Position numbers and translations under genes: made by a program | Notes under the pieces: model-generated | Seen by the model: only the letters and a program-made list of their open reading frames with translations | Databases searched by the model: none | What the model was told of the DNA's origin: nothing | Assembly: GCF_030123245.1 (NCBI RefSeq) | Contig: NZ_CP126101.1 | Location: 866,501-930,500, forward strand | Length of the DNA: 64,000 nucleotides | Origin: Lysinibacillus pakistanensis | GTDB taxonomy: Bacteria; Bacillota; Bacilli; Bacillales_A; Planococcaceae | Reading direction: 5' to 3' | Shown: positions 8,963 to 19,840 of the stretch, in pieces | Layout: each line of letters begins with the position of its first letter | Position numbering within the stretch: position 1 is the stretch's first letter

Positions 8963-9823
8963 TTAAGCATGATAGCTTTTATTCGTAAAGAAGATAGCGA
9001 TTGTACCTGGTCCTACATGGGAACCGATAGCTGAACCAATCATTGTTACTTGTATTTCTTTAGGAGAAAATCTTTCTTGGATGGCGGCTTTTACATCGCT
9101 TGCAAAGGCAGCATCATCACTATGGCTAATACCAACAACTTTCTCAGAGAAATTCCCACCGCGCTCTTGCATTAATTCTAACATGCGAGCAATTGCTTTT
9201 TTGCGCCCACGCGATTTTTCAATAGGAACAAGCTTACCATCTTCTACATTTAAAATAGGCTTAATACTTAGAAGTCCACCTAAAAAAGCACTTGCCTTTG
9301 ATACACGCCCACCCTTGGCAAGATAGTCTAAATCCTCAACTGTAAAAAGGTGCTCTATTTGAGGGGCTAGGGCAGTAATTCTAGCTTCGATGTCCTCTAA
9401 TGAAGCTCCTAGGTCTCGAAGACGAACCGCTTCTTCGACCACTAGCCCATGACCTAATGAGGCACATTTAGAGTCAATAATCGCCAATTTAAGTGATGGG
9501 TATTGCTCTTGTACTTGATTGCGAATCATGACAGCAGTACTATAGGTGCCAGATAATTCTGATGAAAAGGCGATATAAATACCTTCCTCCTCATTTTTTG
9601 CTAGATTTTCAAAGTGCTTCAGAAAAAGCTCTGGTGATACTTGAGATGTTTTTGGGCGAGCACCTTGACGAATAGCATTGTAAATCTCTTTTGAATCAAT
9701 CGACATGACATCATCATATTCATTGTTGTTCAAATGCACTCGTAATGGTAGTAGAACGATATCTTTTTCTTTGTAGTAAGACTTTGGTAGATCACATCCG
9801 CTATCAGTAAAAATCTTCATCAT
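8963..9823 (-). CDS. yitS: DegV family fatty-acid-binding protein (YitS-like)
   Basis: 286 residues, standard DegV length. The N terminus IFTDSGCDLPKSYY and KTSQVSP, a central IDSKCASLGHGL, and YLAKGGRVSKASAFLGGLLSIKPIL are the family hallmarks. DegV proteins carry a fatty acid, in several Firmicutes as the acyl donor protein (FakB) for the fatty acid kinase FakA. No fakA homologue is in the window. The gene order yitS-yitU-yitV-yitW matches B. subtilis, which supports the assignment to YitS over another DegV paralogue. Confidence 0.9.
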   Translation of the reverse strand: MMKIFTDSGCDLPKSYYKEKDIVLLPLRVHLNNNEYDDVMSIDSKEIYNAIRQGARPKTSQVSPELFLKHFENLAKNEEEGIYIAFSSELSGTYSTAVMIRNQVQEQYPSLKLAIIDSKCASLGHGLVVEEAVRLRDLGASLEDIEARITALAPQIEHLFTVEDLDYLAKGGRVSKASAFLGGLLSIKPILNVEDGKLVPIEKSRGRKKAIARMLELMQERGGNFSEKVVGISHSDDAAFASDVKAAIQERFSPKEIQVTMIGSAIGSHVGPGTIAIFFTNKSYHA

Positions 9824-9938
9824 TTTGTCCCCCTACATACATTTTTTTACTTTAATAAGAGTAACACTAGCATTTTAATAAATAGACTAACATTGCCCAA
9901 ATAAATGAGGTCTATACAGTACATGCTTTTGTGAATAA

Positions 9939-10748
9939 CTATGATAATTTTAAGCGTTCAATGAGTATTTTAGCAATACCGTCATCATTATTGGATGTTG
10001 TAATTTCATTAGCGATATGTTTTAAGGACGCAATCCCATTCCCCATTGCGACACCTAATCCAGCATATTCAATCATTTCTAAGTCATTATCTTCATCACC
10101 GAATGCGATAATCCGATCACGTGGAATCCCTAAATCCTTGGCGACATGTGCAATTCCTACTGCTTTATTTAAGCCACGTCGAACAATCTCAATAATATGA
10201 AGTGGTGCACCCCAGCGACGGTGCTCAATAACCTCTGCATGTACAGCCTGCAAATGATCACGTATAATCATTGAGTTTACCTCATTTGCTTGAATCAGAA
10301 GGCTTGTTGGATTATCTAATAAGTGTGTATAAAGATCGCCAAGCGTAATTTTTGGATTCCCCATATTAAATATATTTAATATCCGCTCATCCTCTGTATG
10401 CACGTAAATATCATCTTTTACTTCAGCAATAATATTTTCGTATTCATAGGTATTGATTGAATCGACGACATCATGTACAACCCCTAAATCGATTGGTGTA
10501 TGCACAGTCTGCCATGCAGCATTTTTTGGATGATGAACGTAAGCACCATTAAAATTTACGATAGGTGTTGTAAGGCCAAGCTCATGATAGTAAATATCAC
10601 TTGCACGATATGGTCGACCAGTAGCAATCATAACCTGGTGACCCTGTTCCTTAGCCTGGAATAATGTTTTTTTTGTTTTTGCTGAAATTTGCTGTTGATC
10701 GGTTAATAAAGTACCATCTAAATCTAAAACGATTAAATGAGGTTTCAT
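9939..10748 (-). CDS. yitU: HAD superfamily (Cof-type) phosphatase, YitU-like
   Basis: 269 residues. HAD motif I DLDGTLL (nucleophile Asp), motif II region IATGRP, and motifs III/IV in KAVGIAHVAKDLG and IIAFGDEDNDLEMIEYAG identify a Cof-type phosphatase with a C2B cap. Members dephosphorylate sugar phosphates or flavin precursors; B. subtilis YitU is one of the 5-amino-6-ribitylamino-uracil phosphate phosphatases. It is divergent from yitV, as in B. subtilis. The exact substrate is inferred from family and synteny. Confidence 0.88.
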   Translation of the reverse strand: MKPHLIVLDLDGTLLTDQQQISAKTKKTLFQAKEQGHQVMIATGRPYRASDIYYHELGLTTPIVNFNGAYVHHPKNAAWQTVHTPIDLGVVHDVVDSINTYEYENIIAEVKDDIYVHTEDERILNIFNMGNPKITLGDLYTHLLDNPTSLLIQANEVNSMIIRDHLQAVHAEVIEHRRWGAPLHIIEIVRRGLNKAVGIAHVAKDLGIPRDRIIAFGDEDNDLEMIEYAGLGVAMGNGIASLKHIANEITTSNNDDGIAKILIERLKLS

Positions 10749-10809
10749 AGCTCGTTGCCCCTTTCCTATAGTTTGAATAGTATCTCTTTGTTATCCATTC
10801 GTCAAAATT

Positions 10810-10838
10810 TTGTCACAGTGAAAAAAGTTTGCTAACAT
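10810..10838 (+). promoter_or_regulatory. Predicted SigA promoter of yitV
   Basis: TTGTCA (10810-10815), 17-bp spacer, TAACAT (10833-10838), about 30 bp upstream of the coding start. Confidence 0.6.
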
Positions 10839-10869
10839 AAAGAGGAGACAAAAGTTGGGAGTGACAAAA

Positions 10870-11634
10870 ATGATTGTAGAAAAAGAAGTGTGGGGAAATA
10901 TTCCGTTATTGCATATACATAATGATGATATGAATGAAGAAACCCCCGTTGTAATTTTCTTACATGGCTTTATGAGCGCGAAAGAACATAACTTACATTA
11001 TGCATATCAATTAGTCGAAAAAGGGGTGCGTGTCCTATTACCGGATGCAAAATTCCATGGTGATCGTAGTGAGGGTCTAAGTGAGATGCAAATGAACATA
11101 CATTTCTGGGATATTGTTTTAAATTCTATTCATGAGATTGAACAATTATATAATGGATTAAAGAATAAACATTTATTAGTGCATGATAAAATTGGTATTG
11201 CTGGAACATCAATGGGAGGGATTGTCACTTCTGGTTGCTTAAAGCGCTATGAATGGATACAAACCGCGGCAGTATGTATGGGAGCACCCGGCTTTGTAAA
11301 ATTAGGTGAATACCAGTTACAGCAGTTTGCTAAAAACGGGGTTCAATGGCCAATGTCAGAGGAAGAAATACAGCAGGCGAATGAACTTCTTGCCACTTAT
11401 GATGTCACTCTAACACCAGAAAAATTTGCGCATCGCCCAGTGCTATTTTGGCATGGAGAAATGGATAAAACAGTTCCTTTTAGAGAAACGTATGATTTTT
11501 ATTTAACTTTATGTAAATACTATGAGACAAGCCCTGAAGACCTAAAATTTATTACAGATAAAAAAGCAGGACATGCTGTGTCACGAGAGGGCATGTTAGC
11601 AGCAACTGAATGGCTTGCGAAGCATTTGGCATAA
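10870..11634 (+). CDS. yitV: Alpha/beta-hydrolase esterase, YitV-like
   Basis: 254 residues, matching YitV length from the chosen ATG. VVIFLHGFMSAKEHN carries the oxyanion-hole HG. GIAGTSMGGIVTSG is the nucleophile elbow with Ser. PVLFWHGEMDKTVPF holds the acid Asp, and the AGHAV segment near the end supplies the His. A TTG at 10855 opens the same frame, but GGGAG stands 8 nt before ATG 10870. The physiological substrate is unknown. The gene probably forms one transcript with yitW, 52 bp downstream, ending at the terminator at 12003. Confidence 0.88.
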   Translation: MIVEKEVWGNIPLLHIHNDDMNEETPVVIFLHGFMSAKEHNLHYAYQLVEKGVRVLLPDAKFHGDRSEGLSEMQMNIHFWDIVLNSIHEIEQLYNGLKNKHLLVHDKIGIAGTSMGGIVTSGCLKRYEWIQTAAVCMGAPGFVKLGEYQLQQFAKNGVQWPMSEEEIQQANELLATYDVTLTPEKFAHRPVLFWHGEMDKTVPFRETYDFYLTLCKYYETSPEDLKFITDKKAGHAVSREGMLAATEWLAKHLA

Positions 11635-11686
11635 TAAGATGCATCTGCTATGATAAGGTTAACACTACGCTGAAAGGAGAAATAAA

Positions 11687-11995
11687 ATGGATCAAGATAT
11701 GAAAGATAGCATGTTAGGTGCATTAGAGAATGTAATTGACCCTGAGCTTGGTATTGATATTGTCAACTTAGGTTTAGTATATGATGTGGAATTAGATGAT
11801 GAGGGTATGGCAACTGTTACAATGACATTAACATCTATGGGGTGCCCGCTCGGACCAGTCATTGTGGACCAAGTTAATACAGCTCTAGGTGAACTTCCAG
11901 AAGTAAAATCAACAAATGTCAACATTGTATGGAATCCACCATGGTCAAAGGATAAAATGTCACGCTATGCCAAAATGGCTTTGGGTGTTCGATAA
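11687..11995 (+). CDS. yitW: MIP18/DUF59 family iron-sulfur assembly factor YitW
   Basis: 102 residues. The DUF59 core is complete: VIDPELGIDIVNLGLVYDV, then VTMTLTSMGCPLGPVI with the conserved Cys, and VWNPPWSKDKMS. Proteins of this family (SufT, PaaD, MIP18) help mature Fe-S proteins. AAAGGAGAAATAAA gives a strong ribosome-binding site. The neighbouring gene downstream encodes a [4Fe-4S] regulator (Fnr); a functional link is only suggested by position. Confidence 0.93.
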   Translation: MDQDMKDSMLGALENVIDPELGIDIVNLGLVYDVELDDEGMATVTMTLTSMGCPLGPVIVDQVNTALGELPEVKSTNVNIVWNPPWSKDKMSRYAKMALGVR

Positions 11996-12002
11996 TACAA
12001 AT

Positions 12003-12035
12003 AAAACCCCGCTTATAACGGTAAGCGGGGATTTA
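12003..12035. terminator. Terminator between yitW and fnr (convergent)
   Basis: AAACCCCGCTTA and TAAGCGGGGATTTA arms form a strong stem between the two stop codons. Confidence 0.8.
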
Positions 12036-12047
12036 ACTTATAACGAA

Positions 12048-12743
12048 TTAATCGATACGGCATATTTGCAATGGACAATTCTCACAGGCAATTTCATCCT
12101 TTAAAAATTGTAAATCGTGAATGGTAATATAGCCTTTATCAAAAGATAAAATATGATGCTTTTTTAAATCATTGAGCATGCGATTAATCATTTCTCGGCT
12201 CGTTCCACACAAATTTGCAATTTCTGTATTGGTTAAAGGGCAATCGATAAAAATAGTGTTATTTTCTAAAGGTTTGCCATAGGTATTTGAAAGTCGAATT
12301 AGGGTTGAAAATAAAGCACCTTTTTTACCATTTAACACTAAATCGCGTAAACGACTTTGATGCTTTAAATTTTCTGCCTGTAGCCACTTCATATACTCCA
12401 CCATAAGAGTAGGATGTTCTACTAATAAGAGCTCTAACGATTTCCGGCTTAAAACATATAGCGTAGAAGGCTCTAAAACCTTTGCAGTCATAGAATTATA
12501 AGATAGATTACAAAATAATGAACCCTCTCCAATAATGCTGTCTGGACCACATATCCGAATGGTTAATTCCTTACCGCTCTCCGTTTCTTGGCTAATTGAC
12601 ACAACTCCCGTTTTAATATAGTAGATTTCCTTTGCCCGTTCACCCTCTAAAAAAATTTTATTCCCTTTATTTACTTTAATAAATATTCCGTGCTTTTGAA
12701 AAAGATCATGAATTTTCTCATGCATATTATCCATTAATACCAT
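12048..12743 (-). CDS. fnr: Oxygen-responsive Crp/Fnr-family regulator Fnr, Bacillus type
   Basis: 231 residues. A cyclic-nucleotide-type beta roll (about 20-130) is followed by a dimer helix and a winged helix with recognition helix TNTEIANLCGTSREMINRMLNDL. The C terminus ends CENCPLQIC: C220, C223 and C228. In B. subtilis Fnr the cluster is held by C227, C230, C235 and D141. Here D134 (RLRDLVLNGKKGA) lies 86 residues before the first Cys, exactly the same spacing. This supports a C-terminal [4Fe-4S] oxygen sensor controlling nitrate/anaerobic genes. No such target genes lie in the window. Starts at 12743 or at the ATG three codons later are both possible. Confidence 0.9.
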   Translation of the reverse strand: MVLMDNMHEKIHDLFQKHGIFIKVNKGNKIFLEGERAKEIYYIKTGVVSISQETESGKELTIRICGPDSIIGEGSLFCNLSYNSMTAKVLEPSTLYVLSRKSLELLLVEHPTLMVEYMKWLQAENLKHQSRLRDLVLNGKKGALFSTLIRLSNTYGKPLENNTIFIDCPLTNTEIANLCGTSREMINRMLNDLKKHHILSFDKGYITIHDLQFLKDEIACENCPLQICRID

Positions 12744-12883
12744 ATCTTCAACACATCGCTTTCTTTTTGTAATAATTGGCTATTATCACAAAAGAATGGT
12801 GGATTTCGATATAAAAACTAAGAAACATACTATTATTATAACGTAATTTCAATTTTTTAGTGTAAATTTTTAGTGCTTTTTCT

Positions 12884-12912
12884 TTGTCATATTTTATAGG
12901 TTCATGTAAAAT
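12884..12912 (+). promoter_or_regulatory. SigA promoter of clpB
   Basis: TTGTCA (12884-12889), exactly 17 bp, TAAAAT (12907-12912). The transcription start would fall at about 12919, at the edge of the CtsR box. Confidence 0.8.
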
Positions 12913-12918
12913 AAAGTT

Positions 12919-12935
12919 AGTCAAAAAAGGTCAAA
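12919..12935 (+). promoter_or_regulatory. CtsR operator
   Basis: AGTCAAAAAAGGTCAAA is a perfect match to the CtsR heptad direct repeat (RGTCAAANANRGTCAAA). It lies on the predicted transcription start, so CtsR would block initiation until heat or protein stress. No CIRCE element was seen. Confidence 0.9.
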
Positions 12936-12994
12936 CATTTTTAAAGTTAAAGTAGAGAAATTATGCTAAACATTATTGAAAAGGAGTGCTAATT

Positions 12995-15121
12995 ATGCAG
13001 TTTCAACAAACAGATAACCAAAAGCCCTTAGAGCAATTTGGACGAAATTTAGTTGAAGAAGTTAAAAATGGCAAAATGGACCCTGTTATTGGGCGTGATG
13101 AGGAAATTCGCAATGTTATTCGTATTTTAACACGTAAAACAAAAAATAATCCTGTGTTAATCGGAGAACCTGGTGTCGGTAAGACAGCTATTGTTGAGGG
13201 ATTAGCACAACGTATTGTAAAAGGGGATGTCCCTGAGGGTTTAAAAGAATGCGTCTTGTATGAGCTTGATATGAGTGCTCTCATTGCTGGAGCAAGTTAT
13301 CGTGGTCAATTTGAAGAGCGCTTAAAGGGCGTTTTGAAGGAAGTAAAGGAATCTGAAGGACGGATTATTTTATTTATTGATGAAATTCATACCATTGTAG
13401 GTGCAGGAAAAACAGATGGAGCAATGGATGCTGGAAATATGCTGAAACCAATGCTTGCACGTGGGGAGCTTCATTGTATTGGTGCCACAACATTAGATGA
13501 ATATCGAATGTATATTGAAAAAGATCCAGCTTTAGAGCGTCGCTTCCAACAAGTACTTGTGCGTGAGCCTTCAATAGAAGATACAGTTTCTATTTTACGT
13601 GGCCTTAAGGAGCGCTTTGAGCTACATCATGCGGTACGTATCCATGATCGTGCCATTGTAGCGGCGGCGGAACTTTCAAACCGTTATATCACAGAGCGTT
13701 TTCTACCAGATAAAGCTATTGATTTAATTGATGAAGCCTGTGCTATGATTCGAACTGAAATAGATTCTATGCCTCAGGAATTGGATGCTGTGACACGTCG
13801 TATTATGCAGCTAGAAATTGAGGAGCAGGCACTGCGTAAAGAAAAAGATGAGGCAAGTAAAAAACGTTTAGAGCAGTTGCGCGGGGAGTTAACAAAGCTC
13901 AAGGAATCCTCAGAAGGCATGCGCAAACAATGGGAAGCAGAAAAAGAAGCTTTACATGGTATTCAAAAGAAGCGTGAAACACTAGACAAATATCGCCGTG
14001 ATTTAGATGAGGCGGAAAGCAAATATGATTTAAATAAAGCTGCTGAATTACGTCATGGGAAAATACCTACTTTGGAAAAGGAAATTCAGGAAATGGAGAA
14101 ACAATTAGAGAGTGGTACGGAATCACGCATCTTGCGCGAAGAAGTAACTGCTGAAGAAATTGCTTCCATTGTTTCTCGTTGGACAGGGATACCCGTAACG
14201 AAATTAGTGGAGGGTGAGCGTGAAAAGTTATTGCGCTTAAAGGACACATTGCATGAGCGTGTCGTTGGACAAGATAATGCTGTTCAGCTTGTTACAGAAG
14301 CGGTATGGCGTGCAAGAGCAGGTATCAAGGATCCGCATCGTCCAATTGGTAGCTTTTTATTCCTTGGACCAACAGGTGTTGGTAAAACTGAGCTTGCCAA
14401 AGCTTTAGCAGCTCAGTTGTTTGATTCAGAGGATCACTTTATTCGTATTGATATGAGTGAATACATGGAGAAACATAGCGTATCACGTCTTGTAGGTGCA
14501 CCCCCAGGTTATGTTGGCTATGAGGAAGGGGGACAATTAACAGAGGCTGTTCGTCGTAACCCGTATTCTGTTGTCCTTCTAGATGAAATTGAAAAAGCAC
14601 ACCCAGATGTAGCAAATATTTTATTGCAAATTTTAGATGATGGTCGCATTACAGATAGCCAGGGCCGTATGGTTAACTTTACAAACACTGTAGTGATTTT
14701 AACATCTAATATTGGCTCTAGTTATTTAATGGAGGCGCAAGAAGGAGATGCTGCAGTTGAAGATTTAGTGATGGCAGCATTGCGTCAGCACTTTAAACCA
14801 GAGCTGTTGAATCGTATGGATGATATCATTATGTTCCACGCACTATCAGATGAACATTTCACTGCCATTGCTTGGAAATATGTTGAACAGCTGGTCAAAC
14901 GAGTGGCAGAACAGGAGATTACTCTACAGGTGAATCAAGAAGTAATTGATTGGGTTGTCCAACAGGGGGCAGATGCACAATTTGGTGCAAGACCATTAAA
15001 ACGTTTCGTTCAACGTTATATCGAAACGGCCGTAGCGAAGGAATTACTACGTGGTGAGGTATTACCAGGAGAAACATTGCATGTTAGAATGCATGATGGC
15101 CAATGTGTCGTTGAAAAATAA
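12995..15121 (+). CDS. clpB: ClpB-type AAA+ disaggregase lacking the N-terminal domain
   Basis: 708 residues from ATG 12995, against about 860 for full ClpB. The protein begins almost directly with the D1 module: Walker A GEPGVGKT at 57-64, Walker B ILFIDEIH, and sensor/Arg-finger region ALERRFQ. A long coiled-coil middle domain (about 255-385, [19 protein letters not shown]) is typical of ClpB and too long for ClpC/ClpE. D2 follows, with Walker A GPTGVGKT at 458-465 and [17 protein letters not shown]. The two Clp_N repeats are absent, and there is no zinc finger (ClpE). No LGF/IGF-type ClpP loop was recognised. AAGGAG eight bases before the ATG fixes the start. Expected role: refolding aggregates with DnaK under CtsR control. 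Confidence 0.9.
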   Translation: MQFQQTDNQKPLEQFGRNLVEEVKNGKMDPVIGRDEEIRNVIRILTRKTKNNPVLIGEPGVGKTAIVEGLAQRIVKGDVPEGLKECVLYELDMSALIAGASYRGQFEERLKGVLKEVKESEGRIILFIDEIHTIVGAGKTDGAMDAGNMLKPMLARGELHCIGATTLDEYRMYIEKDPALERRFQQVLVREPSIEDTVSILRGLKERFELHHAVRIHDRAIVAAAELSNRYITERFLPDKAIDLIDEACAMIRTEIDSMPQELDAVTRRIMQLEIEEQALRKEKDEASKKRLEQLRGELTKLKESSEGMRKQWEAEKEALHGIQKKRETLDKYRRDLDEAESKYDLNKAAELRHGKIPTLEKEIQEMEKQLESGTESRILREEVTAEEIASIVSRWTGIPVTKLVEGEREKLLRLKDTLHERVVGQDNAVQLVTEAVWRARAGIKDPHRPIGSFLFLGPTGVGKTELAKALAAQLFDSEDHFIRIDMSEYMEKHSVSRLVGAPPGYVGYEEGGQLTEAVRRNPYSVVLLDEIEKAHPDVANILLQILDDGRITDSQGRMVNFTNTVVILTSNIGSSYLMEAQEGDAAVEDLVMAALRQHFKPELLNRMDDIIMFHALSDEHFTAIAWKYVEQLVKRVAEQEITLQVNQEVIDWVVQQGADAQFGARPLKRFVQRYIETAVAKELLRGEVLPGETLHVRMHDGQCVVEK

Positions 15122-15124
15122 TCA

Positions 15125-15168
15125 AGAAAAAACCTGTTTCACGTAAATGAAACAGGTTTTTTCTTGTT
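15125..15168. terminator. Bidirectional terminator clpB/yjzD
   Basis: AAAAAACCTGTTTCA and TGAAACAGGTTTTTT arms around CGTAAA, with A and T tracts serving both converging genes. Confidence 0.9.
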
Positions 15169-15171
15169 AAA

Positions 15172-15366
15172 TTAATGATGGTCTGTCGCTTCTGGTGTTG
15201 GCTCGTTTGGTAAAATTGCACCAATAATAAAAATTAAAATGGAGAATACAACAGAAACGATTGCGCCTGTTTTAAAATCAAATGGTGCACCAAGTACAGA
15301 GCTTACTACGTAGTTTAACATTGATACTAGTATAAATGACCATATGAATGTTATGATATATTGCAT
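15172..15366 (-). CDS. yjzD: Small DUF2929 membrane protein, YjzD-like
   Basis: 64 residues, two membrane helices and a short hydrophilic tail (NEPTPEATDHH). The sequence TFIWSFILVSMLNYVVSS and its position near fabH fit the YjzD/DUF2929 family. Function unknown. The start at 15366 is preceded by TTGAGGTGA at a good distance. Confidence 0.75.
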   Translation of the reverse strand: MQYIITFIWSFILVSMLNYVVSSVLGAPFDFKTGAIVSVVFSILIFIIGAILPNEPTPEATDHH

Positions 15367-15375
15367 TAATTTCAC

Positions 15376-15782
15376 CTCAACCGAACTTTTTATATTATAA
15401 AGTTTTACTACATATTCATTATCATATCATAACATAAATCGAAAAAAAAAGAATCTTTTCTGTGAAACATGGCGAAATTGTCACAACAAGTGTTTAGTGT
15501 TTTTTTAATAGTATTGATTGTTCAGCTTGCATAGTGTGGTAAGTTACATCATCACATATTTCGTATGCTCAGAAGTGCTAAAAAAAAGAGGAGGTCCCAT
15601 TTAAATAGAGTGGAGTGGAGCTAATAAAGAGGATTCACTGTTCAAAGCCATAAGGAAGCTACTCAATAAGATGGAGACGACCCACATAATAAAAGAGAGC
15701 CACTACAATCAGGACATCCCATTCCAACACCTTCCAGCCCCTTCATTCATATTAGGGCAATGGGCATTAATTTTAATTCATC
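15376..15782. other. Gene-free interval between yjzD and fabH
   Basis: No start with a usable ribosome-binding site opens a long frame here. Around 15595-15715 there is a loose repetition of TAAxAGG-like blocks about 16-26 bp apart, similar in character to the array at 7180 but less regular. The rest is AT-rich and featureless apart from the fabH promoter that follows. Confidence 0.4.
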
Positions 15783-15841
15783 TTGCACCTCTCCTTCATT
15801 ATGAGTTATAATTATGACCAGTTACTAATAATTGATAGTAA
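15783..15841 (+). promoter_or_regulatory. fabH promoter with overlapping inverted repeat (possible FapR site)
   Basis: TTGCAC (15783-15788), 18-bp spacer, TATAAT (15807-15812). Just downstream, TTACTA (15822-15827) and TAGTAA (15836-15841) form an inverted repeat across the expected start site. FapR operators of fab genes sit at this place and are built from TTAGTA/TACTAA arms; here the inner bases differ. The promoter is good; the FapR assignment is an inference from position. Confidence 0.55.
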
Positions 15842-15861
15842 GAAAGCAGAGGGGTTGCTAA

Positions 15862-16800
15862 ATGAACGCTGGTATTATAGGAATAGGCAAATACGTTCCA
15901 GAGAAGGTTATGACAAATTTTGATTTAGAAAAAATTATGGATACTTCTGATGAATGGATTCGAACTCGAACAGGGATCGAAGAGCGTCATTTTGCCGCAG
16001 ACAATCAGGAAACTTCAGATTTAGCAGTTGCTGCAGCAAAAGAGGCTATTGCAAATGCAGGTATTACACCTGAAGAAATCGGTTTAATCCTAGTAGCCAC
16101 AGTAACACAAGATCAAACATTTCCAAGTGTAGCATGTATGGTTCAGGAGCAGATTGGTGCAGTGAATGCAGCAGCGATGGACCAGGCAGCAGCTTGTGCA
16201 GGATTTATATATAGTTTAGTGACAGCAAAGCATTTTGTAGAAGCAAATGCTTATAAATATGTCTTAGTAGTAGGTGTTGAAAAACTATCAAAGGTTATTG
16301 ACTGGAATGATCGTAATACGGCTGTGTTATTCGGTGACGGAGCGAGTGCAGCAATAGTTGGGCCCGTATCGGAAGGCAGAGGCATATTATCTTTTGAGCT
16401 CGGTGCAGATGGTACAGGAGGAAAGAATCTGTATTTAACACAGCAAGATACTATTGCCATGAATGGTCGCGAAGTGTTTAAATTTGCTGTACGCCAGATG
16501 GGTGAATCCGCCGTTAATGTACTAGATAAAGCAGGTTTAACAAAAGAAGATGTGGACTTCTTAGTGCCACATCAGGCAAATATCCGAATTATGGAGTCTG
16601 CTCGAGAACGACTGGAGCTACCACCTGAAAAAATGTCAAAAACCATTCATAAATATGGTAATACATCAGCAGCATCTATTGGCATTTCCTTGGTAGAAGA
16701 GCTTGAAGCAGGTAAGATTAAAGATGATGATTTATTAGTACTTGTTGGATTTGGCGGCGGCTTAACATGGGGCGCTGTTGCAATGCGATGGGGAAAATAA
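15862..16800 (+). CDS. fabH: Beta-ketoacyl-ACP synthase III
   Basis: 312 residues. Condenses acyl-CoA with malonyl-ACP to start fatty acid synthesis; in bacilli it prefers branched primers. The Cys-His-Asn triad is intact: C112 in AAACAGF, H237 in PHQAN, N267 in GNTSAAS. The glycine-rich end [10 protein letters not shown] is present. GAGGGG precedes ATG 15862. fabF follows after 30 bp, forming the conserved fabH-fabF operon. Confidence 0.97.
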   Translation: MNAGIIGIGKYVPEKVMTNFDLEKIMDTSDEWIRTRTGIEERHFAADNQETSDLAVAAAKEAIANAGITPEEIGLILVATVTQDQTFPSVACMVQEQIGAVNAAAMDQAAACAGFIYSLVTAKHFVEANAYKYVLVVGVEKLSKVIDWNDRNTAVLFGDGASAAIVGPVSEGRGILSFELGADGTGGKNLYLTQQDTIAMNGREVFKFAVRQMGESAVNVLDKAGLTKEDVDFLVPHQANIRIMESARERLELPPEKMSKTIHKYGNTSAASIGISLVEELEAGKIKDDDLLVLVGFGGGLTWGAVAMRWGK

Positions 16801-16830
16801 TAACGAAAAATGCTTGAGGGGAGTAAGACA

Positions 16831-18072
16831 ATGAGTAAACGACGAGTAGTAATTACAGGAATTGGCGCAGTTACACCACTAGGAAATAGCATCGAGGAAA
16901 CTTGGACTAACATTAAAGCTGGAAAATCTGGTATTGGCGAATTAACACGTTTAAATAAGGATCTATTCGCAGCAAAAATTGCCGCTGAAGTGAAAGACTT
17001 TGATATTGAAAAATATATTGACCGTAAAGAAGCTCGTAAAATGGACCGCTTTACACATTATGCCCTTGCAGCGTCTATCATGGCAATGGAAGATGCACAA
17101 TTAACAATCGATGAGGAGCTAGCACCACGTGCAGGTGTTTGGATTGGCTCTGGTATCGGTGGTATGGAGACATATGAACAACAATTTTTAACGTTCCAAG
17201 AGCGTGGTGCAAGACGTGTAAGCCCATTCTTTATTCCAATGATGATTCCAGATATGGCTTCAGGTCAAGTGTCGATTCATTTAGGTGCAAAGGGTATTAA
17301 CTCTTGCTCAGTGACTGCATGTGCTTCTGGTACAAACTCAATTGGTGATGCATTTAAAGTAATTGAACGTGGTGACGCAGATGTAATGATTTCAGGTGGA
17401 GCCGAATCACCAATCGTGACGATGGCAGTTGCAGGCTTCTGTGCCAATACTGCACTATCTTTAAATACAGATCCAAAAGCAGCTTGCCGTCCATTCGATA
17501 AAAATCGAGATGGTTTTATTATTGGTGAGGGTGCAGGCATTGTTATTCTAGAGGAATACGAGCATGCCAAAGCACGCGGTGCAAAAATCTATGCAGAAGT
17601 ACTTGGCTACGGTGCAACAGGAGATGCTCATCATATTACGGCTCCTGCACCAGAAGGAGAGGGTGCTGCACGTGCGATGCTACAAGCGTTAGCGGATGGA
17701 GGCGTGGAACCTTCACAGGTTGATTATATTAATGCACATGGAACAAGCACACCTTATAATGATTTGTTTGAAACACAGGCAGTAAAAACAGCCTTTGGTG
17801 AGCATGCGTATCAACTAGCAATGAGTTCTACAAAATCGATGACAGGTCACTTATTAGGTGCTGCCGGTGGTATTGAAGCTATTTTTACAGCGTTAGCACT
17901 GAAAGAAGGTATTTTACCACCAACAATTAATTTACATGAGCCAGATCCAGAATGTGATTTAGACTATGTTCCAAATGAAGCTCGAGAAGCAAACATTGTG
18001 TATGCAATGAGTAATTCACTTGGCTTTGGTGGGCATAATGCTAGTCTTCTATTTAAAAAATACGAGGGATAA
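16831..18072 (+). CDS. fabF: Beta-ketoacyl-ACP synthase II
   Basis: 413 residues from ATG 16831, behind GAGGGGAG. Elongating condensing enzyme of type II fatty acid synthesis. The active-site Cys is C164 (TACASGTN). The two catalytic His are H303 (NAHGTSTP) and H340 ([10 protein letters not shown]), with Lys in STKSMTGH. The C terminus NSLGFGGHN is conserved. Second gene of the fabHF operon, ending at a strong terminator. Confidence 0.97.
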   Translation: MSKRRVVITGIGAVTPLGNSIEETWTNIKAGKSGIGELTRLNKDLFAAKIAAEVKDFDIEKYIDRKEARKMDRFTHYALAASIMAMEDAQLTIDEELAPRAGVWIGSGIGGMETYEQQFLTFQERGARRVSPFFIPMMIPDMASGQVSIHLGAKGINSCSVTACASGTNSIGDAFKVIERGDADVMISGGAESPIVTMAVAGFCANTALSLNTDPKAACRPFDKNRDGFIIGEGAGIVILEEYEHAKARGAKIYAEVLGYGATGDAHHITAPAPEGEGAARAMLQALADGGVEPSQVDYINAHGTSTPYNDLFETQAVKTAFGEHAYQLAMSSTKSMTGHLLGAAGGIEAIFTALALKEGILPPTINLHEPDPECDLDYVPNEAREANIVYAMSNSLGFGGHNASLLFKKYEG

Positions 18073-18084
18073 TTACTAAATTTA

Positions 18085-18124
18085 AAAAACGTCAGCCTAA
18101 TTTACGAGGCTGACGTCTTTTTTT
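18085..18124 (+). terminator. Terminator of fabHF
   Basis: ACGTCAGCCT and AGGCTGACGT arms around AATTTACG, followed by a long T run. Confidence 0.93.
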
Positions 18125-18177
18125 CTTTTTTTTCGAATAGATGATAATGAGAAATAAATTGAAAGGATGCTGTGACC

Positions 18178-18408
18178 ATGTTCCGTCTCTTTTTATTTTT
18201 AATGAGCTACGGGTTAATAATTCTCTCAGTAGGGAATCTTATACTGTATTTAAATTATCGTACACTTGGGTACCCCTGGATCGTTGTCTTTAAATTTATG
18301 ATGCATACAACAGAATTTTATATAGCTCTAGGATCAGCTATTGTGCTGGGAGCTATTGTCCTTGATCTCCGTTTTGAAAAAACTTCTAGCCAAGAAGATA
18401 AAGTATGA
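18178..18408 (+). CDS. Small two-helix membrane protein of unknown function
   Basis: 76 residues with two clear membrane helices (LFLFLMSYGLIILSVGNLILYL and IALGSAIVLGAIVLDL) and a hydrophilic tail. AAAGGATG precedes the ATG; GTG 18172 is an alternative. It lies between fabF and convergent trpS, where B. subtilis carries other genes. I do not recognise the family. Confidence 0.65.
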   Translation: MFRLFLFLMSYGLIILSVGNLILYLNYRTLGYPWIVVFKFMMHTTEFYIALGSAIVLGAIVLDLRFEKTSSQEDKV

Positions 18409-18453
18409 ACTTTAGTATACCTTAAATTTGGTCAAGCATTAAATCCATTTTTA

Positions 18454-19458
<1,005 letters not shown>

Positions 19459-19509
19459 TCATTACCTCAGAGTGTTGTCTATTACATAATTACTTAGCTG
19501 AGGCTCCTT

Positions 19510-19830
19510 TTTTATTCAATAAAAAAACATCATGCGTCCTCATTAGATTACTAATGAAGGGACGAATGATGTTTGAATCCGCGGTACCACCCAGCTTGCC
19601 AATTAAAGGCCACTCTACTTCGTAACGTGAAGGGACGAGCATTGCTAATAAACATACTTAGTCGTTCGCAAAGCTAACTCGGAAGTCCATTCCAGATGCT
19701 TACACGATCTGTTTACAGCAACCACAGACTCTCTAAACGTGTAAAATGCATATGTACTACTCTTCGTCAAAGTTTTTACTTCATTCAAAATCAGTCTTTC
19801 ACTCTCTAAAGACTTATTTGATGTATTTCA
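19510..19830 (-). promoter_or_regulatory. T-box riboswitch (Trp) upstream of trpS
   Basis: Read on the minus strand, the T-box TGGGTGGTACCGCG lies at about 19579-19592. It is followed by the terminator/antiterminator region: AACATCAT..CGTCC..TTCATTAGT pairing with ATGAGGACG.ATGATGTT, then a T run (19521-19575). Stem I lies upstream, and the specifier loop reads AATGGAC: TGG (19687-19689, Trp codon) followed by the usual purine. A possible promoter is TTGCAA (19859-19864), 18 bp, TATAAT (19835-19840). No structure prediction was run. Confidence 0.92.
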
Positions 19831-19840
19831 AAAAATTATA

